This document shows, one piece after another, positions 22,623-31,075 of a stretch of 41,375 nucleotides of DNA (positions within the stretch are counted from its first letter, which is position 1; each line of letters starts with the position of its first letter). A program made the position numbers and the translations under genes. A model generated the notes under the pieces. The model worked only from the letters and a program-made list of their open reading frames with translations, was not told where the DNA came from and searched no databases. Source of the stretch: Labilithrix sp. (lineage in GTDB: Bacteria > Myxococcota > Polyangia > Polyangiales > Polyangiaceae). The stretch is from positions 1 to 41,375 of the forward strand of contig JAQBQL010000162.1 in the NCBI GenBank assembly GCA_028287035.1. The letters run 5' to 3'.

Positions 22623-23534
22623 TCAGTCGAACGAGAGGGACGGCTCGTCCGACACCGAGAGCGTCAGGACGGCGATCTTCACGAGCTCGTTCTTCTCGAG
22701 CTCGCGCGAGAGCCGCCGGAGGCGCCGGGCCACCTCGTCCTCGGGGGCGTCGCCCACGAGGTCGACCGCCGCCACGAGGAACAGCTCCGCGGGGCCGACG
22801 AACTCGAGATGAAGGTACGTCACGCGCTGGATCTCCCGGTGCGCGAGGATGTCCTTCCCGACCGCCTTCCGGATCCGCGACGGCGGCGTCGCGCCGATGA
22901 GGTACCGGCGGTTCCGGTCGATGAGCACCACCGCGACCACGCCGAGGAGGATGCCGATGAGGATGGATCCGCCCGCGTCCCACGCGGCGTTCCCGGTGAG
23001 CTGGTGGAGGCCGACGCCGGCGCCGGCGACGAGCAGACCGATGAGGGCCGCGGTGTCCTCGGCGACGACCGCACGCAGGGTCGTGTGCGACCCGTTGAGC
23101 ACGTAGTCCACCACGGTCCGCCGGTACTCCCTGGCCTTGCGCCGCGCCTCGAGCAGCGACTGGACGAGCGAGAAGCCCTCGACCAGGAACGAGATCGCGA
23201 GCACCGCGTAGGCGATCGGGAAGTCCGCCGCCTCGCTCGGGTGCACGAGCTCGAGGACGCCGCGCGCCACCGAGACCACCGCGCCCACCGTGAACAGCCC
23301 GAAGGCCGCGAACAGGGACCAGACGTACGCCTCGCGCCCGAAGCCGAGAGGGTGCCGATCGTCGCGTGGCCGCGCCGCACGGCGATCCGCGACGAGAAGG
23401 AAGATCTCGTTTCCGGTGTCTGCCCAGGAGTGTGCCGCCTCGGCGAGGAGCGACGGGGAGCGGGTCAGCACCGCGGCGACGGTCTTCGCGAGCGCGACGA
23501 GGAGGTTCGCCAGGAAGGCGATCACGACGACCAC
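22623..23534 (-). CDS. Cation diffusion facilitator (CDF) transporter, ZnT9-like branch
   Basis: A 303-residue inner-membrane transporter with six predicted helices, exporting divalent metal (probably Zn2+, Mn2+ or Co2+) by proton exchange. Helix II has AEAAHSWADTGNE (HSxxD-type metal site, His35/Asp39), followed by HPLGFGREAY (61-70), which is characteristic of the ZnT9/SLC30A9-related branch. Helix V has VAEDTAALIGLL, supplying the second half of the site. The cytoplasmic C-terminal domain (about 215-303) has VGKDILAHREIQRVTYLHLEF and an alternating beta/alpha pattern. The GTG at 23534 is preceded at exactly 6 nt by TAGAGT, so the mRNA may be leaderless; no Shine-Dalgarno is visible. The FHA gene ends 41 nt upstream on the same strand. 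Confidence 0.92.
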   Translation of the reverse strand: MVVVIAFLANLLVALAKTVAAVLTRSPSLLAEAAHSWADTGNEIFLLVADRRAARPRDDRHPLGFGREAYVWSLFAAFGLFTVGAVVSVARGVLELVHPSEAADFPIAYAVLAISFLVEGFSLVQSLLEARRKAREYRRTVVDYVLNGSHTTLRAVVAEDTAALIGLLVAGAGVGLHQLTGNAAWDAGGSILIGILLGVVAVVLIDRNRRYLIGATPPSRIRKAVGKDILAHREIQRVTYLHLEFVGPAELFLVAAVDLVGDAPEDEVARRLRRLSRELEKNELVKIAVLTLSVSDEPSLSFD

Positions 23535-23540
23535 GAGGCG

Positions 23541-23546
23541 ACTCTA
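23541..23546 (-). promoter_or_regulatory. Candidate -10 element TAGAGT, leaderless start of the CDF gene
   Basis: On the minus strand TAGAGT, then CGCCTC, then the GTG at 23534. It sits in the 41-nt gap after the FHA gene, so the transporter can be transcribed on its own. Confidence 0.45.
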
Positions 23547-23575
23547 GCCGCTACGTGGCATTCACCTGCGAGGGA

Positions 23576-24277
23576 TCACGCGGACACGACCCCGAACGTG
23601 AGCGGTCCGATGCTCATCACCGTGCCCACGCGTAGGATCGCGTGGCGCACCGCCGTCCCGTCGACGATGATTCCGTTCGTGCTGCCGAGGTCCGTGACGA
23701 CCCAGCCGCTCTCGGTGCGCTCGATGACCGCGTGTCGCCGCGACACCGCGCCGTCGTCGATGACGAAGTCGGCCGCGCCCGGGCTCCGGCCGATGACGAA
23801 CGGCGCCCGGTCGACGGTGACCGACGCGCTTCCGTGGTCGAGCACGAGCGGCGCCGTCACTGCGACGCGCGAGGGCAGCGGCCTGCGCTCACCGGCCGAC
23901 GGCGGCGGGGCGGAGGGCGGCGGAGCCGACGGCGGCGCGATCGTCGAGCTCCGCTGGGCGCGCACCGGCGGCGGAGGAAGGGTCGCGACGAGCGCGTCGG
24001 GCGGCGCAGGGAGGCGCGACGACGAAGGCCCGGAGGCGCGCGGCTGCACCTCCTGCTGCAGGCTCGCGGGGGGCACGGAGCGGCGCGGCTCGCCTCCTTC
24101 GTCGGCGAGGAGCCGTTGCATCGCCTCCTCGAGGAGCCAGTCGACGGAGCAGCCCTGCTCGAACGCGCGCCGCTCGAAGTCGCGCAGCAGCTCGGCCGAG
24201 CACTCGAACGACACCGTCCGCGGCGCCGGGCCGGTGGCGGAGGTGCGTGAACGATTCTCGCGGCGGAGGGGCTTCAT
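23576..24277 (-). CDS. Protein with N-terminal RHH-like segment and C-terminal FHA domain
   Basis: A 233-residue soluble protein. Residues 20-60 (TVSFECSAELLRDFERRAFE, then SVDWLLEEAMQRLL) form a strand plus two helices like a ribbon-helix-helix or small dimerisation unit. A Pro/Ser/Ala-rich linker (65-135, with SAPPPSAPPPSAG repeats) connects to a canonical FHA domain (about 140-233): PFVIGRSPGAADFVID, AVSRRHAVIER, GSTNGIIVDG. The phosphothreonine-binding Arg, Ser and Asn are all kept, so phosphopeptide binding is expected; DNA binding by the N-terminal part is only a possibility. The start codon overlaps the stop of the upstream heme/propeller lipoprotein gene (ATGA at 24274-24277), coupling their translation. 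No kinase lies adjacent. Confidence 0.83.
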   Translation of the reverse strand: MKPLRRENRSRTSATGPAPRTVSFECSAELLRDFERRAFEQGCSVDWLLEEAMQRLLADEGGEPRRSVPPASLQQEVQPRASGPSSSRLPAPPDALVATLPPPPVRAQRSSTIAPPSAPPPSAPPPSAGERRPLPSRVAVTAPLVLDHGSASVTVDRAPFVIGRSPGAADFVIDDGAVSRRHAVIERTESGWVVTDLGSTNGIIVDGTAVRHAILRVGTVMSIGPLTFGVVSA

Positions 24278-25932
24278 TTCGGGCCGGGGAGCTGGAAGAC
24301 GTCCCAGGCCGGCGTGTGATTGTGCTCGTTCTCGGGCTGGTTCCACAGGCTGAGCGCCGCGTAGGTCTTCACGGTGGCCCCGTCGATGACGATGGGTGCG
24401 ACGTAGAGCTGCGGACCATCGCTCGACGGGTTGCGCGTCGAGGAGAACACCACGAAGTAGTACTTCTTCGAGCCGTCGGTCCGGACCTCGGGCGAGAACT
24501 TCGCCCAGGAGTTCGTGAGGCCGGGGCTCTTCTTCGCCGTGAGGCACGCCGGAGGATCGTTGGCGGCGAGGCGCGTGGGCGTTCCGCCCGCCGACGGCAC
24601 CACGAACACCTCGGCGTTCGCGTTGTTGTAGCTGGTCTGCCCGTTCGGAACGCGGTTGAACGCGACCAGCTGATCGTCGGCCGAGAAGTTCGGATAGAAC
24701 TGGTTGTACGTGGGGTCGGAGGCGCCCGGCAGTGCCACGGGGGTGCCGCCGGCGCGCGCCGCATAAGGGACGATGTGGATCTGCCCGTCGGCCGCGATCA
24801 CGCCGGCGCCGGCGCCCGTGGTGGTCGCGACGTACGCCACCTTCGTGCCGTCGTGGCTCCAGATGGCCGACGACGCGGCGGTGTTCTCGGCGGTGCGCGC
24901 GAGGACGCCCCAGCCCGTGCCCTGCGCGTCGCTCGTCGCCTCGAGGTCGGTCCACACCATCTCGGTGCGCGGCCCGACGTTCATCATCGAGATCATCGTG
25001 TGGTCGCCGGCGGACCAGTGACCCTTCGAGAACGTCGGGGCATATTGCTGGCGCCCCATCAGCGCGCGCGCCGGAGCGGTGAGGAACGGCGGCTCGGTCG
25101 ACATGCCGTCGACGGTGCGCAGCGCGATCGATCCGGGCGTTCCGTCGCTGGGGCTCGAGGAGCCGGTGAGCCCGGCGTACATGCCGTCCGGGGTCGACGT
25201 GTGACACGCCACGCACTGCGCGCCGGCCTGGGCGGGCGTGATGACGGTCTGGACGGTCTCGTCGCCCACCTTGAAGCCCTTCAGGATCGTGCCGCCGCTG
25301 GTCGTCCAGTAGACGACCGAGCCCGAGGCCTGCACGCCTGGCGGCGCGATCTCGATGTCTCCCTCGGTGCCCTTGAAGGGACCGGCGAGGGTCTTGCCCG
25401 TCCCGTCGACGACCGCGCTGCGCACCGTCACGTGGACGGTTCCGGTGCCGGTCGCCGTGAGCGTGGTCCACAGCCCCTTGTCGAGGATCGTTCCGCTCTT
25501 GGTCGTGTACACGACGAGCGGCGACGTCTGGTTGGGGACGACCAGCTTGATCTGGAAGAGATTCTGCTCGGGCGTCGTCGTCCAGCGGAACCGGGGGCGC
25601 AGCCAGTTGGTCGGGAACAGCGAGCCCATCTCGGGCTCGAAGAGGCAGGGCCCTGCGCTGCCGCCCCCATCGGCGGTGCCGGCTGCCCCGTCGGCCTGGG
25701 CGAACACCGCCTCGGCGGCAGGCGTCGCGCCGTCGGCGAACACCGGCGCCTTGAAATCGTCGTGCACCACGGGCGGACCCGCCTCGGGGAGCGTCGAGGT
25801 CTCGGTGGCGAAGCCGGCGTCGGGGTCGACGAAGGTGCTGTCGTCGGGGGTGGTGCCGCACGCGACGGCGCCCGCGAAACCCGCAGCGAGGATGGAACAA
25901 AGAAGGAGGGTGAGGGCGCGGTCGGGACGCAT
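24274..25932 (-). CDS. Lipoprotein with TolB-like beta-propeller and one c-type heme motif
   Basis: A 552-residue predicted lipoprotein. The signal ends at Cys25 (GAVACG). After an Asp/Pro/Ala-rich linker come FPTNWLRPRFRW and beta-sandwich strands. A single CVACH heme-c motif sits at 240-244, in a TPDGMYAGL context often seen in surface proteins with a WD40/PD40-like propeller. Propeller blades follow: SSAIWSHDGTKVAYVAT, YPNFSADDQLVAFNR, WAKFSPEV and KKYYFVVFSSTRNPSSDG (the last resembles the TolB/PD40 SSR-G motif). Expected location is the periplasm or outer membrane; an electron-transfer or heme-stabilised structural role is inferred. The ATG at 25932 gives the lipoprotein signal. TAGACT lies 13 nt upstream. 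The RHH-FHA gene overlaps its stop. Confidence 0.8.
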   Translation of the reverse strand: MRPDRALTLLLCSILAAGFAGAVACGTTPDDSTFVDPDAGFATETSTLPEAGPPVVHDDFKAPVFADGATPAAEAVFAQADGAAGTADGGGSAGPCLFEPEMGSLFPTNWLRPRFRWTTTPEQNLFQIKLVVPNQTSPLVVYTTKSGTILDKGLWTTLTATGTGTVHVTVRSAVVDGTGKTLAGPFKGTEGDIEIAPPGVQASGSVVYWTTSGGTILKGFKVGDETVQTVITPAQAGAQCVACHTSTPDGMYAGLTGSSSPSDGTPGSIALRTVDGMSTEPPFLTAPARALMGRQQYAPTFSKGHWSAGDHTMISMMNVGPRTEMVWTDLEATSDAQGTGWGVLARTAENTAASSAIWSHDGTKVAYVATTTGAGAGVIAADGQIHIVPYAARAGGTPVALPGASDPTYNQFYPNFSADDQLVAFNRVPNGQTSYNNANAEVFVVPSAGGTPTRLAANDPPACLTAKKSPGLTNSWAKFSPEVRTDGSKKYYFVVFSSTRNPSSDGPQLYVAPIVIDGATVKTYAALSLWNQPENEHNHTPAWDVFQLPGPK

Positions 25933-25945
25933 GTGCAGGTCGCGG

Positions 25946-25951
25946 AGTCTA
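25946..25951 (-). promoter_or_regulatory. Candidate -10 element TAGACT for the heme/propeller lipoprotein gene
   Basis: The minus strand reads TAGACT 13 nt ahead of the ATG at 25932, which would give a leader of about 7 nt. Confidence 0.35.
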
Positions 25952-26052
25952 CCAGGCGACCCGGCGCGCGCGCCCGTCTCGATGACGGCGCGCACGCGCG
26001 GCGCCCCTGGATCGTCCGCGCGAGCGCAGGGTAGGACCTTGTGAGGTGAAGA

Positions 26053-26078
26053 GCGGGCTCACCCTGCGACGAGCCCGC
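26053..26078 (-). terminator. Terminator-like hairpin after glgX
   Basis: A perfect 8-bp inverted repeat (GCGGGCTC/GAGCCCGC) with a 10-nt loop, beginning 6 nt past the glgX stop. The following minus-strand sequence TCTTCACCT is pyrimidine-rich but has no long T-run. Confidence 0.5.
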
Positions 26079-26084
26079 CTGGGC

Positions 26085-28235
26085 TCACGCGACGATCACG
26101 GACTCGGGCTGCTCACCGACCGACGGCCGACGGAACAGCTTGAGCGAGCGTCCCTCGAGATGCGTCTGCCCGTCGACGGGGACGGTCTCCGTCGCGTCGT
26201 CCTCGTTCGTGTCGAGGAGGAGCTCCCAGGGATCGGCGTTCTGCTCGAGGTTCGGCATCGTCACGTCGAGCGGGTCGTGCCCGGCGTTGATGACGAGGAG
26301 GAGGTCGTCGTCGTGGAGCACGTTGCCGTTCTCGTCGACGTCATCGAGCCCAACTCCGGACAGCTCCATCGTCATGGCCCGCGTGATCGGCGCGTTCCAG
26401 TCCTCCTCGGTCATCGGCTGGCCGTCGTAGCGGAACCAGAGGAGATCCTTCAGCGCCGAGCCACGGATGTCGCGGCCCTTGAAGAAGGTCGAGCGCCGGA
26501 GAGCCGGGTGCTCGCGGCGCAGCTTGATCAGCTTGGCCGTGAACGCGAAGAGCGACTTCTGCTCGGGCGTGAGGTTCCAGTCGTACCAGCTGACCTCGTT
26601 GTCCTGGCAGTACGCGTTGTTGTTGCCGTGCTGCGTGCGACCGATCTCGTCGCCGCCGCAGATCATCGGCGTGCCCTGCGACAGGAGGAGCGTCGCCAGC
26701 AGGTTCCGCTGCTGGCGCGCGCGCAGGCGGAGGATGTCCTGGTTCTCGGTCGGACCTTCCTCCCCGCAGTTCCAGGAGTCGTTGTCGTTCGCGCCGTCGC
26801 GCCCCTCCTCGCCGTTCGCCTCGTTGTGCTTCTCGTTGTAGCTGACGAGATCGCGAAGCGTGAAGCCGTCGTGGGCGACGATGAAGTTGATGCTCGAGTA
26901 CGGCCGGCGCCCGTCGTCCTCGTAGAGGTCGCTGGATCCGCTGAGGCGATACGCAATCTCCGCGGCGAGCCCGCCGTCACCCTTCCAGAACCGGCGCATG
27001 CTGTCCCGGTACTTGCCATTCCACTCCGCCCAGCGGACCGGGAAGTTGCCGACCTGGTAGCCGCCCTCGCCGACGTCCCAGGGCTCGGCGATGAGCTTCA
27101 CCTGGCTGAGGACCGGGTCCTGGTGGATGATCGTGAAGAAGCTGGAGAGCTGGTCGACCTCGTGCAGCGAGCGCGCGAGCGCCGACGCGAGGTCGAAGCG
27201 GAAGCCGTCGACGTGCATCTCGAGGACCCAGTAGCGCAGCGAGTCCATGATGAGCTGCAGCGTCTGGGGGTGCCGGACGTTGAGGCTGTTGCCGGTGCCC
27301 GTGTAATCGAAGTAGTGCCGCTTGTCGTCGGTGAGGCGGTAGTATGTGGTGTTGTCGATTCCCTTGAACGACAGCGTCGGCCCGAGGTGATTTCCCTCAG
27401 CCGTGTGGTTGTAGACGACGTCGAGGATCACCTCGATGCCCGCGGAGTGGAGGCGCTTCACCATCTCCTTGAACTCGCGAACGCCCTCGCCGGGCATGTC
27501 GTTGGCGCGGTAGCGCGACTCGGGCGCGAAGAAGGCGATGCTGTTGTAGCCCCAGTAATTGCGGAGCCCCTTGTCGAGCAGCGGCTGGTCGTCGACGAAC
27601 GCGTGCACCGGCAGGAGCTCGATCGCGTTGATGCCGAGCTCATGGTAGTAGCGGATCATCGCGTCGCTCGCGACGCCCGAGAACGTGCCGCGGATCGCCT
27701 CCGGCACCTCGGGATGCTTCATCGTCAGGCCGCGGACGTGGGCCTCGTAGATGACCATCTGGTGGAGCGGGATGGACGGAGAGCGGTCGTCCTGCCAGTC
27801 GAACGACGGGTCGATGACGACCGCGCGCGGCGCCCCGAGCTGCTCCTTCTCGTGCTTCTTGAGGTCCTCGTCGGGATGACCGAGCTCGTACGCGAAGGCG
27901 CCACGGCTCCAGTCCTCGTGGCCGACCACCGCCTTGGCGTAGGGGTCCATCAGCACGACGTTCTCGTTGAAGCGATGGCCCTGGTGCGGATCGTAGGGGC
28001 CGGTCACGCGGAAGCCGTAGCGCTGGCCGGGCTTGATGTTGCGAAGGTAGCCGTGCCACACGAAGGCGGTGCGCTGCCGGAGACGGACCCGCACCTCGTT
28101 GTCCGATTCATCGAACAAGCACAGCTCGACGCCGGTGGCGTTCTCGGAATAGACCGCGAAGTTGACGCCCCTGCCGTCCCAGTTTGCCCCGAGCGGATAA
28201 GGGGCCCCCGGAAGAATTCTCGTTTCGGATGCCAT
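26085..28235 (-). CDS. glgX: Glycogen debranching enzyme GlgX (GH13)
   Basis: A 716-residue cytoplasmic isoamylase-type enzyme that hydrolyses alpha-1,6 branches of phosphorylase-limit glycogen. An N-terminal CBM48-like domain (about 10-105: [20 protein letters not shown]) precedes the GH13 barrel. Conserved regions: DVVYNHT (272-278), [10 protein letters not shown] with nucleophile Asp348, LIAEPWD with acid/base Glu384, and IVAHDGFTL with Asp456 as transition-state stabiliser. NWGYN-type [16 protein letters not shown] and RVTGPYDP are typical of GlgX. A C-terminal beta domain covers about 610-716. Length is as in the family. The ATG at 28235 gives the expected N-terminus. No other glycogen gene is adjacent, and a hairpin follows the stop, so it appears to be a single-gene unit. 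Confidence 0.97.
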   Translation of the reverse strand: MASETRILPGAPYPLGANWDGRGVNFAVYSENATGVELCLFDESDNEVRVRLRQRTAFVWHGYLRNIKPGQRYGFRVTGPYDPHQGHRFNENVVLMDPYAKAVVGHEDWSRGAFAYELGHPDEDLKKHEKEQLGAPRAVVIDPSFDWQDDRSPSIPLHQMVIYEAHVRGLTMKHPEVPEAIRGTFSGVASDAMIRYYHELGINAIELLPVHAFVDDQPLLDKGLRNYWGYNSIAFFAPESRYRANDMPGEGVREFKEMVKRLHSAGIEVILDVVYNHTAEGNHLGPTLSFKGIDNTTYYRLTDDKRHYFDYTGTGNSLNVRHPQTLQLIMDSLRYWVLEMHVDGFRFDLASALARSLHEVDQLSSFFTIIHQDPVLSQVKLIAEPWDVGEGGYQVGNFPVRWAEWNGKYRDSMRRFWKGDGGLAAEIAYRLSGSSDLYEDDGRRPYSSINFIVAHDGFTLRDLVSYNEKHNEANGEEGRDGANDNDSWNCGEEGPTENQDILRLRARQQRNLLATLLLSQGTPMICGGDEIGRTQHGNNNAYCQDNEVSWYDWNLTPEQKSLFAFTAKLIKLRREHPALRRSTFFKGRDIRGSALKDLLWFRYDGQPMTEEDWNAPITRAMTMELSGVGLDDVDENGNVLHDDDLLLVINAGHDPLDVTMPNLEQNADPWELLLDTNEDDATETVPVDGQTHLEGRSLKLFRRPSVGEQPESVIVA

Positions 28236-28329
28236 CTCGCAAACCTCGCACGGCGGCGGGCAGGACGTGATGGAATCGGCTGCGACGTTTTGCTGCGACG
28301 CGCTCGGATCCTCCGGCGCGCTCAGACGC

Positions 28330-29022
28330 TCAGAGCGAACCGTTCAGCGGATCGTGCGCGCTGCCGCCCTTCGAGAACGGCGAGCTGCTCTTCGCCGCGC
28401 CGGCACCCTTCCGCGGCGCAGCGCCCGCGGCGCGCCGGGCCTTCGCCGCGGCGGCGGCCTCCGCCTTCTTGTCCCTCGCGGCGAGCGCTTTCTTCTGCGC
28501 GTCGCTGAGCACCGGCGCGGCGGGCGCGGGCGCAGCGACCGGAGCCGGAGTGACGACGGGCTGCGGTGCCGCGGCGGTGACGATCGGGGCCGCGATCTCC
28601 GTGCGGACCGCCGCCGCGCCGACCGACGGCGCCGATGCGCCCGCGCTCGCCGCGAGGGCGACGAGGCCGAGCACGGAGGCGACGGCGGGCACGAGCAGCA
28701 GCTTCTTGAACGACCATCGCGGCTTCAGCGCGGCCATCTCCGCGCCGAGGTCGAGGCTCATGGCCACCGGCCGCATGGAGTCGGCGGCGACGGGCAGTGA
28801 CATGTCGACGTCGACGCTCGGCTCCTCGTCGAGGCCGGCGATCTCGCCGAGCCGTGCGAACGTCGCTCCGTCGGGCGGACAGACCTGGGTGTCGACGGTG
28901 ATGACGCCGTCCTCGAAGAGCGCGTCGAGCATCTCGAGCGACATCGTGCGCTCACCCCCCGCGAGCCACACGCGCCAGAGGTCCTGGGAGTCGCCGAGGT
29001 CGGGGCAGGTATCGCGCAGCAT
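28330..29022 (-). CDS. GYF_2-like domain membrane protein
   Basis: A 230-residue protein. Residues about 15-65 ([20 protein letters not shown], then [20 protein letters not shown]) resemble the GYF_2/DUF4339 domain, a small cytoplasmic peptide-binding module often at the N-terminus of myxobacterial membrane proteins, although the GYF triad itself is not conserved. One transmembrane helix follows ([19 protein letters not shown], about 108-127), then an Ala/Pro-rich stretch ([20 protein letters not shown]) and a Lys/Ala-rich tail ([20 protein letters not shown]) with periplasmic spacer character. Function unknown. The start may be the ATG at 29022 or a GTG one codon upstream. The gaps on both sides are short and hold no further gene. 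Confidence 0.7.
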   Translation of the reverse strand: MLRDTCPDLGDSQDLWRVWLAGGERTMSLEMLDALFEDGVITVDTQVCPPDGATFARLGEIAGLDEEPSVDVDMSLPVAADSMRPVAMSLDLGAEMAALKPRWSFKKLLLVPAVASVLGLVALAASAGASAPSVGAAAVRTEIAAPIVTAAAPQPVVTPAPVAAPAPAAPVLSDAQKKALAARDKKAEAAAAAKARRAAGAAPRKGAGAAKSSSPFSKGGSAHDPLNGSL

Positions 29023-29092
29023 CACACCCGGCTGGTGCAGCGACCGTGCCGCCCGGAACGGCCACGGCCACGCTACGATCGGCGGGGATTTT

Positions 29093-29107
29093 CCCGTGAA
29101 TCACGGG
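29093..29107. promoter_or_regulatory. 15-bp perfect odd palindrome CCCGTGAATCACGGG
   Basis: Two 7-bp arms around one A, 71-85 nt upstream of the GYF-like gene start at 29022 and past the end of the PAP2 gene. The centre is too tight for an RNA hairpin, so a dimeric regulator site is the likelier reading. Confidence 0.4.
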
Positions 29108-29178
29108 TGACCCGGGGCGGGGAGACGGGCCATGGCCGATCCAGATCGTGGGGTCGCACAGGCCGGCTGCGCGTCCGC

Positions 29179-29946
29179 TCACAACGCGGCGGCGACCTGC
29201 TCGGCGCCCGTGAGATCGTAGATGGCCTCGGCGGCGCACGCCCATGCGGTGCCGACGGCGAGGCCGCTCAGCACGTCGGTCGGCCAGTGGACGCCGAGGT
29301 ACACCCGGGAGGCCCCGACCGAGGCCGCGAGTGCCGCCGCGCCTCCGAGAAGGGTGCCGCGGTACGGGCGCAACCTCTTGCTCCGCGACGCGACGAACGC
29401 GAGCGTGAGATAGATCGAGGCCGCACCGGTCGAATGGCCGGACGGGAACGACGAGCTGTCGACCACCTCGAGGTGCTCGAGCAGCGTCGGCCGCGCGCGC
29501 CGGAAGAAGCGCTTGATGCCGAGCTCGGCGGTGATTCCGCCGAGCGCGCCGACCGCCACCTGGGAGGCGAGCCGCGGCTTGTGTCGCGCGAGGATGACGG
29601 CGGCCGCAGCCATGCCCCCGGCACCCGGAACGCTGCCGAAGAACGTGAGCCCCTGCACGCACACGTTGATGAATGGCCGGCGCGCACGGCCCATCGCCCG
29701 CACGATCTTCCGATCGAGCGGGTTGACCTCGTTGCCCGAGATGACCCGCGTGAGCGCGAGGAAAGCGCCGACCGCTCCCAGCGCGATCGCCGCGAGTGAG
29801 GCATCCCTGCTCCAGCGCATGCGACGACGCGCCGTGCGGTGCGCATGCGCAGGGTCGGCGGTGGCCGCTGCCGTCGCGGCCCCGCGAGGATCGTCGACGA
29901 TGTCAGACCGCAAGAGCTCGTCGATGACGGAGGTGCCTGAAGCCAT
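29179..29946 (-). CDS. PAP2-family phosphatase, integral membrane
   Basis: A 255-residue membrane protein of the type 2 phosphatidic acid phosphatase family, which dephosphorylates lipid phosphates such as phosphatidate, undecaprenyl-PP or PGP. Six transmembrane helices are predicted from about residue 50 on. The three catalytic motifs are complete: KRFFRRARP (145-153), FPSGHS (167-172) and SRVYLGVHWPTD (213-224; His nucleophile and Asp). The first 45 residues are a hydrophilic cytoplasmic extension. The ATG at 29946 is chosen; a TTG at 30000 would add 18 basic residues and cannot be excluded. It diverges from the LLM monooxygenase gene. The substrate cannot be read from the sequence. Confidence 0.9.
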   Translation of the reverse strand: MASGTSVIDELLRSDIVDDPRGAATAAATADPAHAHRTARRRMRWSRDASLAAIALGAVGAFLALTRVISGNEVNPLDRKIVRAMGRARRPFINVCVQGLTFFGSVPGAGGMAAAAVILARHKPRLASQVAVGALGGITAELGIKRFFRRARPTLLEHLEVVDSSSFPSGHSTGAASIYLTLAFVASRSKRLRPYRGTLLGGAAALAASVGASRVYLGVHWPTDVLSGLAVGTAWACAAEAIYDLTGAEQVAAAL

Positions 29947-30043
29947 GGCCGGCCCCGTGCGAGCGCCGTGCCTGACCCGGAGCAAGGCGTCGTGACGCAA
30001 CGCTGCCGTCGGGCGGGCATCCTACCTTCCGGAACAATCCACC

Positions 30044-31024
30044 ATGGTGCCGCTGTCCGTCCTCGATCTCGTTCCCGTCGTACAGGGATGCACGCCGCGC
30101 GACGGTCTGCATCGGAGCCTCGATCTCGCGCAGCACGTCGAGAAGCTCGGTTACCGCCGCTTCTGGGTCGCCGAGCATCACAACATGGAGGGCATCGCGA
30201 GCGCGGCCACCTCGGTCGTCATCGGGTACCTCGCGCAGGGCACGTCGACGATCCGGGTCGGCGCGGGTGGCGTCATGCTGCCGAACCATTCGCCGCTCGT
30301 CATCGCCGAGCAGTTCGGCACGCTCGAGTCGCTCTACCCGAAGCGCATCGACCTCGGCCTCGGCCGCGCGCCGGGCACCGACCAGATGACGGTGCGCGCG
30401 ATGCGGCGTGACGCTCGTGCGTCCGACGACTTCCCGGAGGACGTGCAGGAGCTGCAGGCGCTCTTCGCGGAGCCTCGCGAGGGCCAGCGTATCCGTGCCG
30501 TCCCGGGCGCGGGGCTCAACGTTCCGCTCTGGATCCTCGGCTCGAGCCTCTTCGGGGCGCAGCTCGCGGCGGCGCTCGGCCTGCCGTACGCCTTTGCCTC
30601 GCACTTCGCGCCCCAGGCGCTCGCGCAGGCGATACCGCTCTACAAGAAGAAGTTCGAGCCTTCGAAGCAGCTCGAACGACCCTACGCGATGGCCGGGATC
30701 AACGTGGTCGTCGCCGACACCGACGCGGAGGCAAAGCGCCTCTTCACGACCTTGCAGCAGGCGTTCACCGATCTCCACCGCGGGACGCGCGGGCTCCAGA
30801 AGCCTCCCATCGACGACATCGAGACGTACTGGACCCCCGCCGAGAAATACATGGCGGTGGGCATGCTCAGCGCCTCGGTGGTTGGCTCTCCGGCGACGGT
30901 GAAGAAGGGCCTCGACCGCTTCGTCGCCGAGCACGGCGTCGACGAGCTGATGGTCACGACCAGCGTGTTCGACCACGAGGCGCGGAAGCGCTCGTACCAG
31001 CTGCTCGCCGACGTCTGGAAGTAG
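30044..31024 (+). CDS. LLM-class flavin-dependent oxidoreductase (luciferase-like)
   Basis: A 326-residue soluble flavin-dependent monooxygenase with the bacterial luciferase (F420/FMN) TIM barrel. Visible features: the N-terminal strand [13 protein letters not shown], the segment [19 protein letters not shown] (with the family's conserved HH-x-substrate loop), [20 protein letters not shown], the phosphate-binding region [13 protein letters not shown], and C-terminal [14 protein letters not shown], all typical of the YhbW/MsnO8-like group. Reaction: oxygenation of an unknown substrate with reduced FMN. Start ATG at 30044; upstream has no good Shine-Dalgarno. An alkB homologue follows 51 nt downstream but has its own -10-like hexamer, so linkage is uncertain. 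Confidence 0.93.
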   Translation: MVPLSVLDLVPVVQGCTPRDGLHRSLDLAQHVEKLGYRRFWVAEHHNMEGIASAATSVVIGYLAQGTSTIRVGAGGVMLPNHSPLVIAEQFGTLESLYPKRIDLGLGRAPGTDQMTVRAMRRDARASDDFPEDVQELQALFAEPREGQRIRAVPGAGLNVPLWILGSSLFGAQLAAALGLPYAFASHFAPQALAQAIPLYKKKFEPSKQLERPYAMAGINVVVADTDAEAKRLFTTLQQAFTDLHRGTRGLQKPPIDDIETYWTPAEKYMAVGMLSASVVGSPATVKKGLDRFVAEHGVDELMVTTSVFDHEARKRSYQLLADVWK

Positions 31025-31061
31025 CGCAACGGCCGCGCTCGAAGCCGTGGCGCGCGCGCGG

Positions 31062-31067
31062 TAAGCT
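31062..31067 (+). promoter_or_regulatory. Candidate -10 element TAAGCT for the AlkB gene
   Basis: TAAGCT lies 8 nt ahead of the ATG at 31076, close to the leaderless geometry seen elsewhere here. No Shine-Dalgarno is present. Confidence 0.3.
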
Positions 31068-31075
31068 CGGGCGCG

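Noticed and set aside
20541..24353. A 1270-codon open frame on the plus strand, antisense to the lipid-transfer partner, CDF and FHA genes
   Set aside because: Its translation is Arg/Gly/Ala-rich without domains and spans three well-supported minus-strand genes; long antisense frames are common in GC-rich DNA.
24278..25900. Upstream extension of the FHA protein frame, antisense-like composition
   Set aside because: It runs out of frame through the heme/propeller lipoprotein gene on the same strand; the ATGA overlap at 24274-24277 gives a natural start.
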